Positions 9,367 to 19,881 of a stretch of DNA of 64,000 bases are shown here, in pieces. This DNA comes from Chroogloeocystis siderophila 5.2 s.c.1 (GTDB lineage: Bacteria > Cyanobacteriota > Cyanobacteriia > Cyanobacteriales > Chroococcidiopsidaceae): assembly GCF_001904655.1 (NCBI RefSeq), contig NZ_MRCC01000013.1:104863-168862 (forward strand), given 5' to 3'. The notes beneath the pieces were generated by a model that worked only from the letters and a program-made list of their open reading frames with translations, was not told the DNA's origin and made no database searches. Position numbers and translations under genes: made by a program. Every line of letters starts with the position of its first letter. The stretch's first letter is position 1.

Positions 9367-10026
9367 TTATCCAGGAGTTTTGACTTGACGCGCCATATCC
9401 AAAAATGAGTTCATATTTGGACCTGGACGACGGCGACCGTTTGAACTAGCTGCTGGATTAAGATATTTAGGCGCAAACGTTGTTTCGGTTTGCGGTTTAT
9501 TAATTGTACTGCTCGCCGCTGGCTTAGCAGGTACAGGTTTGACGCCCTCTGCTGTTTGCTCCAGTTGTACTTTTGGTGCTTGTGTTGCTGTCGCGGGCTC
9601 CTCTGTTTTGGTAGATTTAGTGACTGTCGCCGGCTGTTCAACTTTCTGAGACTTGGCAACTGTTGCAGTTTCTTCTGTCTTTTGAGTCACTTCACTCACT
9701 TTAGCCGCAATTGGTTCAGCCGTCTTTTGAGCCACTTCAGTCACTTTAGCCGCGATCGGTTCAGCGTTCTGAGCTACTTCATTTAATTTAGCTGCAACAG
9801 GCTCTAATGCTTGTTTTACTTGCTGTTTACCATTTGTGGGCTGCATTTCCTCAGCTTCATCAAGTTCCATAAAATAGCCATTGCGTTTTCGCTTCTTTTT
9901 AGCAGGATTTGCTGCTGACTTGTCACCTTCTAAACTGGGCTGGTTTTGTTGAGACTTCTTGCCACCGAAAAGCCCAATAAAAAAAGATAAAATTCCACTG
10001 AATATATTTTTGATAAAACCAATCAT
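9367..10026 (-). CDS. Membrane-anchored low-complexity repeat protein
   Basis: The ATG at 10026 gives 219 residues beginning MIGFIKNIFSGILSFFIGLF, a single hydrophobic N-terminal segment, followed by a basic cluster (KKKRKR). The middle carries imperfect repeats of the form EPIAAKV(T/S)EVAQKT and then Pro/Ala/Thr-rich linker sequence, ending in a conserved-looking NSFLDMARQVKTPG tail. The upstream ATG at 10077 would bury the hydrophobic segment and is less likely. Function is unknown; a membrane-tethered flexible protein is all that can be said. It converges on the TPR gene with 17 bp between stops. Confidence 0.6.
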   Translation of the reverse strand: MIGFIKNIFSGILSFFIGLFGGKKSQQNQPSLEGDKSAANPAKKKRKRNGYFMELDEAEEMQPTNGKQQVKQALEPVAAKLNEVAQNAEPIAAKVTEVAQKTAEPIAAKVSEVTQKTEETATVAKSQKVEQPATVTKSTKTEEPATATQAPKVQLEQTAEGVKPVPAKPAASSTINKPQTETTFAPKYLNPAASSNGRRRPGPNMNSFLDMARQVKTPG

Positions 10027-10874
10027 GACAACTGCTCCTAGCGTTGACGCGCTAAACTTAACTGTAACTTTAAACAACTAAGCCAAAATGTTATCTTTTA
10101 TTTAGCCTTGACTTACCTTATTTCGATGATCAATCCCACAAAAAGCGTTAGGACAACTGTGCTATCAGACTCGCTATAGCCAGCACTCTCATCTCTGGGC
10201 AGAGCTTCCTAGAATTCCTCTATATATATTTTAGGCAACTAAGTATTTCAGGCAACTGAAGCCTAAGATACAAACTGCAATTAATTATGAGATTTTCACG
10301 GATATCAAGCAAGATTTTTATACTTTTTTTAACATAAATTTACTTATAGCGGCGTACAGTACGAATCCTCAATACTTGATGCACAATTCATAGTTATTCG
10401 CAGTTGCTCATTTTGACTAGACAACCTATTAAAAGCATCTTGTTCTAACAAAGCATAGTCTTGAATAGCAATATTTGTACTACATTTTCGTTGTATTTAA
10501 ATTAATCTCAAAAAAATCATATTAAGTTTAAGCAATGAGTATTATACGTATAACATTAGCCTTGCATAGTTTTGTGCCTAAATTCGGCTTCCTATTACAA
10601 CAGGTAGTACTTACTCTGCGATCGCAACGCCAACATTCGCGGCTTTGAGTCTGCCATTGGCTTGATTCAGTTGTCGCTCAAAATTCATTTGGACTAGCTG
10701 ATTGTGAAACGAACTAACCACAATAGTTTGAACGGATTAACTCGTAAAAATCACATGATGACGTAAATGTAAGGCTTTGCAGCCAAACTTAAGGTGTGCT
10801 TAATTCTTATTCATTTGAGTAAATATCTAGTTGCTAGATGAGCGGTAGAGCGTAGAAACGCTCATCTAAGCGGA
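10027..10874. other. Intergenic region, nothing recognised
   Basis: About 850 bp of AT-rich sequence between the low-complexity protein and tRNA-Phe. I see one HIP1-type site near 10619 and short AT-rich inverted repeats, but no gene, RNA or mobile element that I can support. Confidence 0.5.
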
Positions 10875-10947
<73 letters not shown>

Positions 10948-11012
10948 AGGCGTGTTTTTTGCGCTTAACTAATGTAGCAAATTGATATTGGCTTTGCAAG
11001 TAGATTTTTGAA

Positions 11013-11867
11013 TTAAGCAGCTTTGAATTTTAACTTTGTCCAACCAAAGACAGCGACAAACACTAAAAATTGGATAAGAACGATGCTCGGACCTGAGGCA
11101 AAATTCAAAATACCCGACACAAGCATGCCCACAATGCTGCTACTAGCACCAATTAGCACAGACATTACTAAAAAACGAATAAAGCGATCGCTTGCAAGTT
11201 TAGCCGTAGCCGCAGGAATGACAAGAAAAGCATTGACTAGTAAAACGCCAACTGCTTTAATCGCGATCGCCACCGCAAAAGACAGCAGCACAACAAAGGC
11301 ATAGCGATAAAATTGCACTGGGATACCCTGTACTTGGGCAACAGCAGGGTTAAGAGTCAACAAAATTTGTTGTCGTAGTGTCAGTAAAAGAAAAATGCTA
11401 CTACCAACGAGTACTAGCAGTGTCAAAACCAAGTCAATCGCGTTAATTGCCAGAATATCTCCAAATAAAACTGACATTAAGTTACCTCGGTAGCCTTGGA
11501 TTAAGCTGCTAAGAATGACACCAATTGCCAAAGCACCAGATAAAACAATACTCAAAATGCTATCGCTTGCTAAGTCGGTTTGGTCGATTAAGTACAGGAC
11601 AACCAAGCCAAACACTAACGTAAAAGGCAGTAACATCCAAGTAGGGTTTAGCTGTAGCAACACGCCTAGAGTCACACCAACTAACGCTGCATGACCTACT
11701 GCATGACTAAAAAAAGATAGCTGTCGCAAAGTGACAAAGCTACCAAGTAAACCACCAAGGATTCCCATTAACATCGCACCCGCGATCGCGCGCTGCATAA
11801 ACGGAAATTGTAGTAAATTCCATAAATCATTACTTGCAATAACCGCTAATTGTTCTACGGTGTTCAT
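11013..11867 (-). CDS. znuB: Zinc/manganese ABC transporter permease (ZnuB type)
   Basis: An integral membrane protein of 284 residues with about eight hydrophobic helices and the family signature FFSHAVGHAALVG near residue 55. It belongs to the ABC-3 permeases that carry Zn or Mn delivered by a ZnuA/MntC-like binding protein. Neither the ATPase (ZnuC) nor the binding protein is next to it, which is unusual; they may be encoded elsewhere. It is divergent from an SmtB/ZiaR-like zinc sensor across 250 bp, which points to zinc, but cyanobacterial znu genes are normally under Zur, so control by this sensor is only a guess. Confidence 0.82.
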   Translation of the reverse strand: MNTVEQLAVIASNDLWNLLQFPFMQRAIAGAMLMGILGGLLGSFVTLRQLSFFSHAVGHAALVGVTLGVLLQLNPTWMLLPFTLVFGLVVLYLIDQTDLASDSILSIVLSGALAIGVILSSLIQGYRGNLMSVLFGDILAINAIDLVLTLLVLVGSSIFLLLTLRQQILLTLNPAVAQVQGIPVQFYRYAFVVLLSFAVAIAIKAVGVLLVNAFLVIPAATAKLASDRFIRFLVMSVLIGASSSIVGMLVSGILNFASGPSIVLIQFLVFVAVFGWTKLKFKAA

Positions 11868-12117
11868 CTTGTCAGAAAACGAATTTATTTTGTTTGCGCA
11901 CTCCTCAAACTAGGATCGCATAGACCGAGCGGTTTCCAGACAAATCAATGGTAGGAAGTTTCTCCCATACAGATTGCAAAGTTGACAACCCGCCAAAAAT
12001 AGAGGCTATAAAATAGCGATAGCCAATCTAGCATAGGATGATATCAGCTAAAAAAGTTCAGCGAGTAGCTCAAGTTATACTTGGAGTGTCTAGGTAAAAT
12101 ACTTAATAGATTGTCAA

Positions 12118-12528
12118 ATGTCATCAATCAATACTGCCGATTCAGTATTAACGAATTCTACCCAGGATGAAAGGCTTAAGTGTCATCCACCACATCCTGT
12201 TGATGTCGATAGCGTAAACTGTCTGCAACATCGAGTTCTCAATACTGAAAAAGCGCAGCGCATGGCAGAGTTTTTTAGCTTGCTAGGCGATCCTAACAGG
12301 TTGCGAATTTTGTCACTTTTAGCCGCACAAGAACTTTGCGTATGCGACTTGGCAGCGGCTTTAGACATGAGCGAATCAGCGGTTTCGCATCAATTACGTA
12401 CGCTTAGAACAATGCGCTTAGTTAGCTACCGCAAGCAAGGGCGCAATGTTTTTTATAATCTTCAAGATAGCCATGTGCTGAATCTCTATCAATCCGTTAC
12501 TGAACATCTCGATGAGATAGCAGACTAG
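12118..12528 (+). CDS. ArsR/SmtB-family metal-sensing repressor (ZiaR/SmtB-like)
   Basis: A 136-residue winged-helix protein with the recognition helix region [13 protein letters not shown]. Two metal sites can be traced. The alpha-5 site Asp117, His119, His130, Glu133 has exactly the spacing of SmtB. The alpha-3N site has ELCVCDL (Cys74, Cys76) and an N-terminal Cys/His-rich stretch (Cys22, His23, His26, Cys35, His38). Proteins with both sites (ZiaR, BxmR type) repress metal-efflux or metallothionein genes and release DNA on binding Zn or related metals. No efflux ATPase is adjacent; the divergent neighbour is a ZnuB-type permease. The stop overlaps the stop of the convergent SDR gene by 4 bp. 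Confidence 0.85.
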   Translation: MSSINTADSVLTNSTQDERLKCHPPHPVDVDSVNCLQHRVLNTEKAQRMAEFFSLLGDPNRLRILSLLAAQELCVCDLAAALDMSESAVSHQLRTLRTMRLVSYRKQGRNVFYNLQDSHVLNLYQSVTEHLDEIAD

Positions 12529-13340
12529 TCTTTTTGCTGCTTCAACCCTCTACGAAAAACTAACTGCATTAATCCAGGAAATAGCCCGTAAGCAGCTTTG
12601 GAAACATTCGCCGAACCGACGAATATTTCTTCACGCTGATGTTTCACTGCTTCCCACACAGCTTCGGCAACATCTTCTGGTTTTTCAATGATGGGAGTAC
12701 TTAGAACTTGGTTAAGCTGGTCAAGGCGTCTTTGTGCGTCTTTTTGATCTTTACCACGAAGGATTGCACGTTCTAAAAAGTTGCTTTTGATAATGCTTGG
12801 ATAAATTCCACCTACATGAATTCCTTTTGGCTTGAGTTCTGAGTGCAACGCTTCTGTTAAACCCGTAACTGCATATTTACTTGTTGTGTATGGCACAAGG
12901 TAGGGAATAGGAACTTTACCACCAATCGAACTTATATTAATGATTGTGCCAGTTCCTTGCGCGAGAAAGTGCGGTAGCAATGCATGAATCGTATGAATAT
13001 ATCCCCACAAGTTGGTATCAAGCGTTTGATGCCAATCTTCTAATGAGAACTCTTCTACAGGACCAGAAATGTAAATTCCTGCGTTATTAACAAGTACGTT
13101 AATTGTACCGTAATGATCTAGGGCTTTACTCACTAGGGCTTTGACTTGTTCTGGATCGCGGACATCGGTGGGAATTGCGATCGCCTGGCGACCAAGACTT
13201 TGAATTTCTGCCGCTACGGCTTGTAATGGTTCTAGTTGTCTGGCTGCTATGACTAAATCGTAACCTTTGCGAGCAAACAATAGCGCTGTTGCCTTGCCAA
13301 TACCTTGCGAAGCACCCGTAATTAAAACTGTAGTCGCCAT
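12525..13340 (-). CDS. SDR-family oxidoreductase
   Basis: A classical short-chain dehydrogenase of 271 residues: TGASQGIG at residues 8-15 binds the cofactor, NNAG is present, and Ser with [10 protein letters not shown] supplies the catalytic Ser-Tyr-Lys. Arg following the second strand (AARQLE) suggests NADP. The C-terminal extension of about 40 residues is hydrophobic and basic. The substrate cannot be predicted. It is a single gene, converging on the ArsR-type regulator. Confidence 0.8.
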   Translation of the reverse strand: MATTVLITGASQGIGKATALLFARKGYDLVIAARQLEPLQAVAAEIQSLGRQAIAIPTDVRDPEQVKALVSKALDHYGTINVLVNNAGIYISGPVEEFSLEDWHQTLDTNLWGYIHTIHALLPHFLAQGTGTIINISSIGGKVPIPYLVPYTTSKYAVTGLTEALHSELKPKGIHVGGIYPSIIKSNFLERAILRGKDQKDAQRRLDQLNQVLSTPIIEKPEDVAEAVWEAVKHQREEIFVGSANVSKAAYGLFPGLMQLVFRRGLKQQKD

Positions 13341-14321
13341 GATTGTGCCATCTTGATGCTGTACTCACAAGATCTATTAGCTGGCTCTGGTTTTCACTGT
13401 ACCTCTCTCTGTTGGCAGAAATATCTATCTTTCGCTACGCCAAAGATAAAGTGTTTTTTAGGAAAACAGAGGGCTAAAAATCATCATAAGTAAACTTAGG
13501 ACTTCAAACCCTCTTGGTAAAAAGAGAAGTTAGTTTCTAGAACATAAAAGCTTTCTATCTGCTACCCTCTAGCTTTGTTCAGGAGTTGAAATGACGGCGA
13601 TCGCCTACTTAATTATCTTCTTTTAAATACTTATAAAATCTATAAGAATTAATCATAGGACTACCATACTGTCAGTAATTAACCTGAGTCTCTTACCACA
13701 TTGATATCTATACACTGGTATAGAAAGGCTTGACAAATACATTGATTTGGTATAAAAAGAAACATTTCTATAGCTTAAACACTAAAAGAGGTTAGCTCTT
13801 TTTTATGACTAAAGAAAGACTGCGAGGCTGTGTTTGATGCTATGATAAGAAATGTAAAGTTAAGTAAAAAAGGAAGCTTTCAGGATAGATAAGTCGAAGT
13901 AGTGTAATTCTTGATTCTAAGGAAAGTAGGCGATAAAGCTTCTGATTTTTGCTGTAAAACATATTGCTTGTCAGAATAAGTACCTCGTAGTAAAAGCTAT
14001 GTGTAACACAACTTTTAGCTTAAAATTTAGGCTGTAAAGTTTTATTCTTTGATATCTTGAGTGATTGGTAATTGACTAAAAAAGTCGGCAAAAAGTATCA
14101 AAATGTTCAAAATCTTTGCGATGCTCTTTGTAGTCATAAGAATTGACAAAATTGAGCACGTACTACTTTCTTGAAATTCAGCAGGCTGCCATCAAAATTT
14201 AAAACTAGCGTAGTCAATACAAGAGTTACTAGCAGCAAATAAACGGGAGTCTTTTGTCCTGAGTATACTTTGCTGCCTAATAACACGATGGACAAACAAA
14301 AAAAGTATTAGTCTTGATAAT
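13341..14321. other. Long AT-rich region upstream of crtW
   Basis: Nearly 1 kb with no open frame of note on either strand. One HIP1-type site lies near 13598. I see no terminator or recognisable repeat. It must hold the promoters of crtW and of the divergent SDR gene; the length and AT-richness could hide a small RNA or a decayed gene. Confidence 0.5.
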
Positions 14322-15086
14322 ATGAGTCAATTTATAGCTACATTACAAAAGAACTCACAACAGAAAAGTACAAGCGTAAATACATATCAATGTTTATTAA
14401 TGGCTATCTTAGTTATTTTCTGTTGGGCAGTAAGTTTAGCTTATCTCCTTTCTATAGATATTTCAAATACGCCCAGCGTCAATTTTCTACCTGCTATACT
14501 TTTGCAAACATTCTTGTATACAGGTTTGTTTATTACGGCACATGATGCTATGCATGGAGTCGTTTTTCCAAAGAATGCTAGAGTTAATAACTTCATTGGT
14601 TCAGTAGCAGTAGGACTATACGCACTTTTCTCATATAAAAAACTCCTAAAAACGCACTGGCAGCATCATCAAAACCCCGCTACTGATTTAGACCCAGACT
14701 TTCATAATGGTAAGCAAGTAAACTTTTTCAGCTGGTATTTCCACTTTATGAAAAAGTACTGGAGTTGGTGGAGGTTAGCAGGGTTAATTGCTATGTTTTA
14801 TTTGGGAAGTTATGTATTACATTTACCTGAAAAGAATTTGACTTTATTTTGGATTGTTCCTTCTATTTTAAGTTCAGTACAGCTATTTTATTTTGGGACT
14901 TTCTTACCGCATCGAGAGCCAGTAGGTGGATATACAAATGTTCATAAAGCACAGAGTAATCCGTTGCCTATTTTTTGGTCATTCATTACTTGTTATCATT
15001 TCGGTTATCATCGAGAACATCATGAATATCCCAATGTTCCTTGGTGGAAACTACCAGAAATATACAAAAAAAGCCAAAGCTTATAA
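14322..15086 (+). CDS. crtW: Beta-carotene ketolase CrtW
   Basis: A 254-residue membrane fatty-acid-desaturase-fold protein. The histidine clusters that bind the di-iron centre are present: HDAMH (74-78), HWQHH (112-116) and HREHH (230-234). FGTFLPHREP and HEYPNVPWWKLPE are typical of CrtW ketolases rather than CrtR hydroxylases. CrtW adds keto groups at C4 and C4' of beta-carotene, making echinenone or canthaxanthin in the membrane. These are the pigments bound by OCP-type proteins, and two such proteins lie 6-8 kb downstream. Confidence 0.88.
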   Translation: MSQFIATLQKNSQQKSTSVNTYQCLLMAILVIFCWAVSLAYLLSIDISNTPSVNFLPAILLQTFLYTGLFITAHDAMHGVVFPKNARVNNFIGSVAVGLYALFSYKKLLKTHWQHHQNPATDLDPDFHNGKQVNFFSWYFHFMKKYWSWWRLAGLIAMFYLGSYVLHLPEKNLTLFWIVPSILSSVQLFYFGTFLPHREPVGGYTNVHKAQSNPLPIFWSFITCYHFGYHREHHEYPNVPWWKLPEIYKKSQSL

Positions 15087-15158
15087 GTGCAATAGTTATT
15101 ATCCCGCTTCAATTGCTATTTATAATTAATTTGCTAGGACGTAACTCAATTTACAATT

Positions 15159-15992
15159 GTGACAAAACCGAAGATCCGTGTTGCTTTGACAATTGCTGGT
15201 TCCGATAGTGGTGGTGGCGCAGGAATTCAAGCAGATTTACGCACGTTTGCTTTTCATTGTGTTCATGGTACGAGTGCGATTACTTGCGTAACGGCACAAA
15301 ACACACTAGGAGTGACGCGTGTTGACGCGCTACCAGCAGCGGCTGTGATTGCACAAATACAAGCCGTTGTTGAAGATATTGGAATTCAAGCTGCGAAAAC
15401 AGGGATGTTGTTAAATCAAGAGATTATCACAGCCGTTGCCCAGCAAGTAAGGAAATTAGAAATTCAGAATTTGGTTGTCGATCCGGTGATGGTATCGCGT
15501 ACAGGCGCGCAGTTAATTGACGATGCAGCAGTTGTCAGTTTGCGAGAAAGTTTAATTCCGTTAGCAACTGTTGTCACGCCAAACAAGTACGAAGCACAGT
15601 TGTTGAGTGGTTTAGAAATTCATAACATCGATGATATGCGGGCGGCGGCGGGGCAAATTTATCAACTCGGTGCTAAAGCAGTTCTGGTTAAAGGCGGCGG
15701 AATGGCAGGTAATCTGCGCGGTGTGGATGTGTGGTTTGATGGACAACACTGGGAAACTTTAACGACGATGCAGGTAGATACCGATAATACGCATGGTACG
15801 GGTTGCACTTTAGCAGCAGCGATCGCGGCTCATTTAGCGCTGGGAGATAATACTTTGACTGCTGTCCGCCGTGCGAAAGAGTATGTGACTACTGCGCTGC
15901 AATATGCTTTAGATATTGGTAATGGACAAGGACCTGTAGGACACTTTTTCCCGTTGTTAGCCGTAGATGGCTATAGTAGAGGTCAGAATTAA
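15159..15992 (+). CDS. thiD: Hydroxymethylpyrimidine/phosphomethylpyrimidine kinase
   Basis: The ribokinase-fold motifs AGSDSGGGAGIQADLRTF (N-terminal) and DTDNTHGTGCTLAAAIAA (anion hole and catalytic Asp/Cys region) are those of ThiD, which phosphorylates HMP twice for thiamine synthesis. At 277 residues it is the single-domain form without a fused ThiE. The start is a GTG at 15159; no in-frame ATG lies nearby before the conserved core. No other thi gene is adjacent. Confidence 0.92.
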   Translation: MTKPKIRVALTIAGSDSGGGAGIQADLRTFAFHCVHGTSAITCVTAQNTLGVTRVDALPAAAVIAQIQAVVEDIGIQAAKTGMLLNQEIITAVAQQVRKLEIQNLVVDPVMVSRTGAQLIDDAAVVSLRESLIPLATVVTPNKYEAQLLSGLEIHNIDDMRAAAGQIYQLGAKAVLVKGGGMAGNLRGVDVWFDGQHWETLTTMQVDTDNTHGTGCTLAAAIAAHLALGDNTLTAVRRAKEYVTTALQYALDIGNGQGPVGHFFPLLAVDGYSRGQN

Positions 15993-16218
15993 AAGCTAGT
16001 TGAATTTAGCGGTTCTGATCTTCCATCATGTTCTAACTCTATTGACCATTGCTATAAAAGACGATAAAGCTTATTTTTTACTTTTTTCTAAGTAGCTACA
16101 AAAGTAAGGCAAGATCGACTATTCTTGTGCATAACCTTACAGAATGGCTGAGTCTGATCGCTAACTAATACAGACCAGGCTAGCCTGATGAAGTTCTGTT
16201 CTTTATGCCAAGGCATCG

Positions 16219-16734
16219 ATGCGATCGAGTACAACCCCTCCCCCTAATTCCACCTCTGGAAGACAATACTCACCCTCGGTACCGCTTTCGGTATACAAGG
16301 AACTTGTTGCACAACTGCAAGCGACAGAAGCCAAAATCAACTTGCTGAGTGCGGAAAACTATGCATTAGCCAAACAAAATCAGCAACTTCGACAGGAAAT
16401 CGAAACAGCGGTCCAGTCGGTTATCCGGCTGCAACAAATCGTTGATGGTACGCCACCTTATAGCCCTAATTATCATGTTACTCGACCTGCTTCGTCTTCG
16501 CGGTCAACGCAGCGCCGCAAAAAAACAGTCAAGCCGATGACTGTACCACCAAAGCAAACAAGTACGGTTGGGCGCTTACAGACAGAACAAGAAGATGGGA
16601 AATATCGCCGTCGCATGTCTCCAACCGCTTCAGAAGTCAATGGTTGGGGTTTGGCGATCGCAATCTTAGTCATTATCGTCTCGGCGTTTGGTGCAGGCTA
16701 TCTTATTGTGGGACCACTGCGGTCTAATCGTTGA
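16219..16734 (+). CDS. Coiled-coil protein with C-terminal membrane anchor, function unknown
   Basis: 171 residues. A short Pro/Ser-rich N-terminus is followed by a heptad-type coiled coil at about residues 25-75 (ELVAQLQATEAKINLLSAEN and onward), a basic disordered linker, and one transmembrane helix at about 141-163 followed by only a few residues. This is a tail-anchored layout. No enzyme motif is visible. It is unlinked to its neighbours by operon spacing. Confidence 0.6.
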   Translation: MRSSTTPPPNSTSGRQYSPSVPLSVYKELVAQLQATEAKINLLSAENYALAKQNQQLRQEIETAVQSVIRLQQIVDGTPPYSPNYHVTRPASSSRSTQRRKKTVKPMTVPPKQTSTVGRLQTEQEDGKYRRRMSPTASEVNGWGLAIAILVIIVSAFGAGYLIVGPLRSNR

Positions 16735-16986
16735 ATAAGGAAATCTTTTACTAAAAAGCCACGTGCTACTCGTTTAATGTATTATTTGTTACTAAATACT
16801 GAGATCATTGAATGGTATTTAAAAGTTCATGTTTTACTCACCAGTACAAACACTGCACCCTGTCATACTTTTTATGGAAAATAACGAATTGACTGAATGT
16901 AACATCATCCTATAATTGACTTTGTTTTAGAACTGATGTGGTGATAGCGTTTATTTGAATGCTAAGCGAACTTAAATAAGGAGTGA

Positions 16987-17331
<345 letters not shown>

Positions 17332-17431
17332 TAAAAAACTAAAAGTGAGGGGTAAGGAGCGAGTGGCTAGTTATGAGTTTTGAGTGATGCGTTTTGAGTT
17401 GAATATAAAACACTATTCTTCCTCTGCTCAC

Positions 17432-17472
17432 GCCAGTTTGCTCAACGGGGCGAACTCCCGCACGCAACTGGC
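17432..17472. repeat. GC-rich palindromic repeat between glnB and rdgB
   Basis: GCCAGTTTGC at 17432-17441 is answered by GCAACTGGC at 17464-17472 around a GC-rich loop (CAACGGGG). The same core appears in repeat copy A at about 5065-5120. It may act as a bidirectional stem-loop between convergent genes, but is best viewed as a dispersed repeat. Confidence 0.6.
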
Positions 17473-17493
17473 TCCCCCTGCACCCTTTGCTTT

Positions 17494-18108
17494 CTATACC
17501 GCTCGCTCAACGCGAAGTTGTGTGAGTTGGGGAAGTAGTGCTTTAAAGGCTTGACCGCGATGGCTGACTTGCTGTTTGACTTCAGGAGGCATTTCAGCAA
17601 AAGTCATGTTGTGGCTTGGTACATAGAAAATTGGATCGTAGCCGAAGCCGCCGCTACCGCGAGGGGTAAAGAGGATTTCACCGCGACAAATTCCTTGCGT
17701 TTGCAGCGCAATTTCACCATTAGGACGCGCGATCGCGATCGCACAAACAAACTTTGCTTGGCGATTTGCTGCTTTTGCTAGTTCGTTTAAGACGCGTTGA
17801 ATGCGGTCAGCGTCAGTTTGACCATACCGCGCAGAATACACGCCAGGAGCGCCATTAAGAGCATCGACGGCTAAACCCGAATCATCGGCGATCGCCCACT
17901 GACCAGTTGCTTTTGCTACCGTAGATGCTTTGAGACAAGCATTCTCAACAAAAGTACTCCCTGTCTCCTCAACTTCCAACGATTCTGGCTTGAGAATCAG
18001 TTCCCACCCCAAATCTTCAAGATAAGCTTGCATCTCGCGTAGCTTACCTGGATTACCTGTAGCAACTACGAGTAAGTTTGGCTGTTGACTAACAGATAAC
18101 GCATTCAT
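17494..18108 (-). CDS. rdgB: Non-canonical purine NTP pyrophosphatase (RdgB/HAM1)
   Basis: 204 residues with the N-terminal motif VVATGNPGKLREM, the ADDSGLAVDALNGAPGVYSARY core and the C-terminal SHRGQAFKAL, all diagnostic of the ITPase/RdgB family. The enzyme hydrolyses dITP, ITP and XTP to monophosphates to keep damaged purines out of DNA and RNA. It lies about 80 bp downstream of the phosphohexomutase gene on the same strand and may be co-transcribed. Confidence 0.93.
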   Translation of the reverse strand: MNALSVSQQPNLLVVATGNPGKLREMQAYLEDLGWELILKPESLEVEETGSTFVENACLKASTVAKATGQWAIADDSGLAVDALNGAPGVYSARYGQTDADRIQRVLNELAKAANRQAKFVCAIAIARPNGEIALQTQGICRGEILFTPRGSGGFGYDPIFYVPSHNMTFAEMPPEVKQQVSHRGQAFKALLPQLTQLRVERAV

Positions 18109-18190
18109 CAGTAGAGCCTCACAATCAAAGCTAGAACCCTAATATTAAAGTTGGAACTTGGGGTTCCATGGAAGCAGTGGACAGTACAAA

Positions 18191-19621
18191 TCATTCTGCC
18201 CACTGCTTTGCCCAAGCCAAAGTCCGATGGACTTGTTGCATTGTGGGGGCTTCGCAGTATAGGCGTAAAACGGGTTCAGTACCACTAAAACGAATCATTA
18301 GCCAACTGTTATCGGCTAACCGGAATTTGTAGCCATCGATGCTGAGACAGTCTTGAACGCGTTCGCCCGCGATTTCGCTTAGAGATTGATTTTGGAGTTG
18401 CGCTAATAGCCGCGATCGCACTTCCATGCTAGCAAGTGGCAAATCAATGCGATCGTAGGCAGAAGTAAAATCAGTTTTTGCTTGCAGTTGACGATATAAA
18501 TCGCTTAAATCTGTTTGCGATGTTGCAATCGCTTCGAGGACGTATAGTGCAGATAGTAAAGCATCGCGTTCGGGAATATGCGTTCCATAACCGATTCCGC
18601 CCGATTCCTCACCGCCTAGTAACACCTGAGTTTCTAACATCCGATCGGCAATGTATTTATAACCAATCGGTGTTTCATAAACGGATAGCTGGTGTAACGC
18701 AGCAACTTTGGGAATTAAATCAGAACCACTCACCGTTTTCACGATTTCGCCAGTCAAACCGCGCTCAACCGCTAAATGTTCGATGAGTATCGGAATTAAA
18801 ACTTGCGAACTCAAAAAATTGCCTTGTCCATCGACCGCAGCAATGCGATCGGCATCGCCATCAAAGACTAATCCTACCGCTAAAGCTTCTACCGCGTTTC
18901 TTTGGTGCGATCGCATCAGGCGAAATAGGCGCGATAAGTAGCGCGGTAACGGTTCTGGCGCACCGCCACCAAAGAGAGGATCGCGATCACTATTAATTTC
19001 CTCTATGGGTACTCCCAAGATCTGCGACAACCCGCCAGAAGCAGCACCGTGCATTGCATCTGCAAATACACTCAGCTTTCCTTGCGTAATACAAGCGCGA
19101 ATTTTTTCGATGTCTACTTTCGCGCGTAATGTTTCGCAGTAGTTTTGCCAAGGGTTAAAGTGCGATATTTTACCAGTTGTCTGGGTTGGTAATGGTTCAC
19201 TCAGCAATGCTTCAATTTCTCGCGTAACTTCCGGCGGAACCGATCCACCAAAAGCACCTTTAACTTTTAATCCTAGATAGCTACCAGGATTGTGACTCGC
19301 TGTAATGACTAATGCGCCTAATGCATTATGCTGCTTTGCTGCTAAGCTAAACGCTGGGGTAGGAGCGTAAGTTTCTGATAGCAAGACATCAAAACCAGCT
19401 TCGGTGACGGCTTTTGCGGCTTTTTGCGCAAACACTTCTGCCATAAAGCGACGGTCATAACCAACAATAACCGTATTGCTACCTGTATCGCCATACGTTT
19501 GCGATAAGACTTTTGCAGCGATCGGCGCAACTAGCGAGAGATTATCAAAGGTAAACTCCTCACCAATAATTCCTCGCCAACCGTCTGTACCAAACTTGAT
19601 TGCATTCCCAGCAACTGGCAT
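18191..19621 (-). CDS. Phosphoglucomutase/phosphomannomutase family protein
   Basis: 476 residues of the alpha-D-phosphohexomutase superfamily: FGTDGWRG at the N-terminus, the phosphoserine loop TASHNP (about residues 107-112), the metal loop DGDADR and the phosphate-binding loop RFSGTEPVLRLY. These enzymes interconvert 1- and 6-phosphohexoses for glycogen, nucleotide sugars and cell-surface polymers. The sequence does not by itself decide between glucose and mannose as substrate. Confidence 0.9.
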   Translation of the reverse strand: MPVAGNAIKFGTDGWRGIIGEEFTFDNLSLVAPIAAKVLSQTYGDTGSNTVIVGYDRRFMAEVFAQKAAKAVTEAGFDVLLSETYAPTPAFSLAAKQHNALGALVITASHNPGSYLGLKVKGAFGGSVPPEVTREIEALLSEPLPTQTTGKISHFNPWQNYCETLRAKVDIEKIRACITQGKLSVFADAMHGAASGGLSQILGVPIEEINSDRDPLFGGGAPEPLPRYLSRLFRLMRSHQRNAVEALAVGLVFDGDADRIAAVDGQGNFLSSQVLIPILIEHLAVERGLTGEIVKTVSGSDLIPKVAALHQLSVYETPIGYKYIADRMLETQVLLGGEESGGIGYGTHIPERDALLSALYVLEAIATSQTDLSDLYRQLQAKTDFTSAYDRIDLPLASMEVRSRLLAQLQNQSLSEIAGERVQDCLSIDGYKFRLADNSWLMIRFSGTEPVLRLYCEAPTMQQVHRTLAWAKQWAE

Positions 19622-19757
19622 CGAGTGTATCCTATTGTATTTGCACTATTTACTTGAATCGAATCTAACATTGAAAGTTTAGCATTAATGAAAATCACAC
19701 CTTACTTTTGTTAGGTAATCTACTAGAGGTCACACGTCAGAGTAGGTAACTAGCTTG

Positions 19758-19805
19758 GCGACTAAAGTCGCAGCTTAAAAACTAAGCCCACCTGCGTCGT
19801 GGGCT
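19758..19805. repeat. Paired short hairpins in the intergenic region
   Basis: GCGACTAAAGTCGC (19758-19771) is a near-perfect palindrome, and AGCCCAC (19785-19791) pairs with GTGGGCT (19799-19805). Such paired palindromes are frequent dispersed repeats in cyanobacteria. The second hairpin lies downstream of the cardiolipin synthase-like gene only on the minus strand's far side, so a terminator role is unlikely. Confidence 0.55.
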
Positions 19806-19881
19806 AATGAAAAGTATGTTGTATAGAAATCTGTGAAGACAGGTTTTGTTTATGTAGCTGCGGTTTTAACCGTTCAGCTAT

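Noticed and set aside
11868..12117. Short inverted repeat GGCTAT/ATAGCC at 12004-12024 as SmtB operator
   Set aside because: It does not resemble the known 12-2-12 SmtB/ZiaR operator and could be chance in this AT-rich stretch.
16899..16916. Possible NtcA site (GTA...TAT) with TATAAT before glnB
   Set aside because: The spacing gives GTA-N8-CTA and not TAC, so the consensus is not met; only the -10-like TATAAT is plausible.
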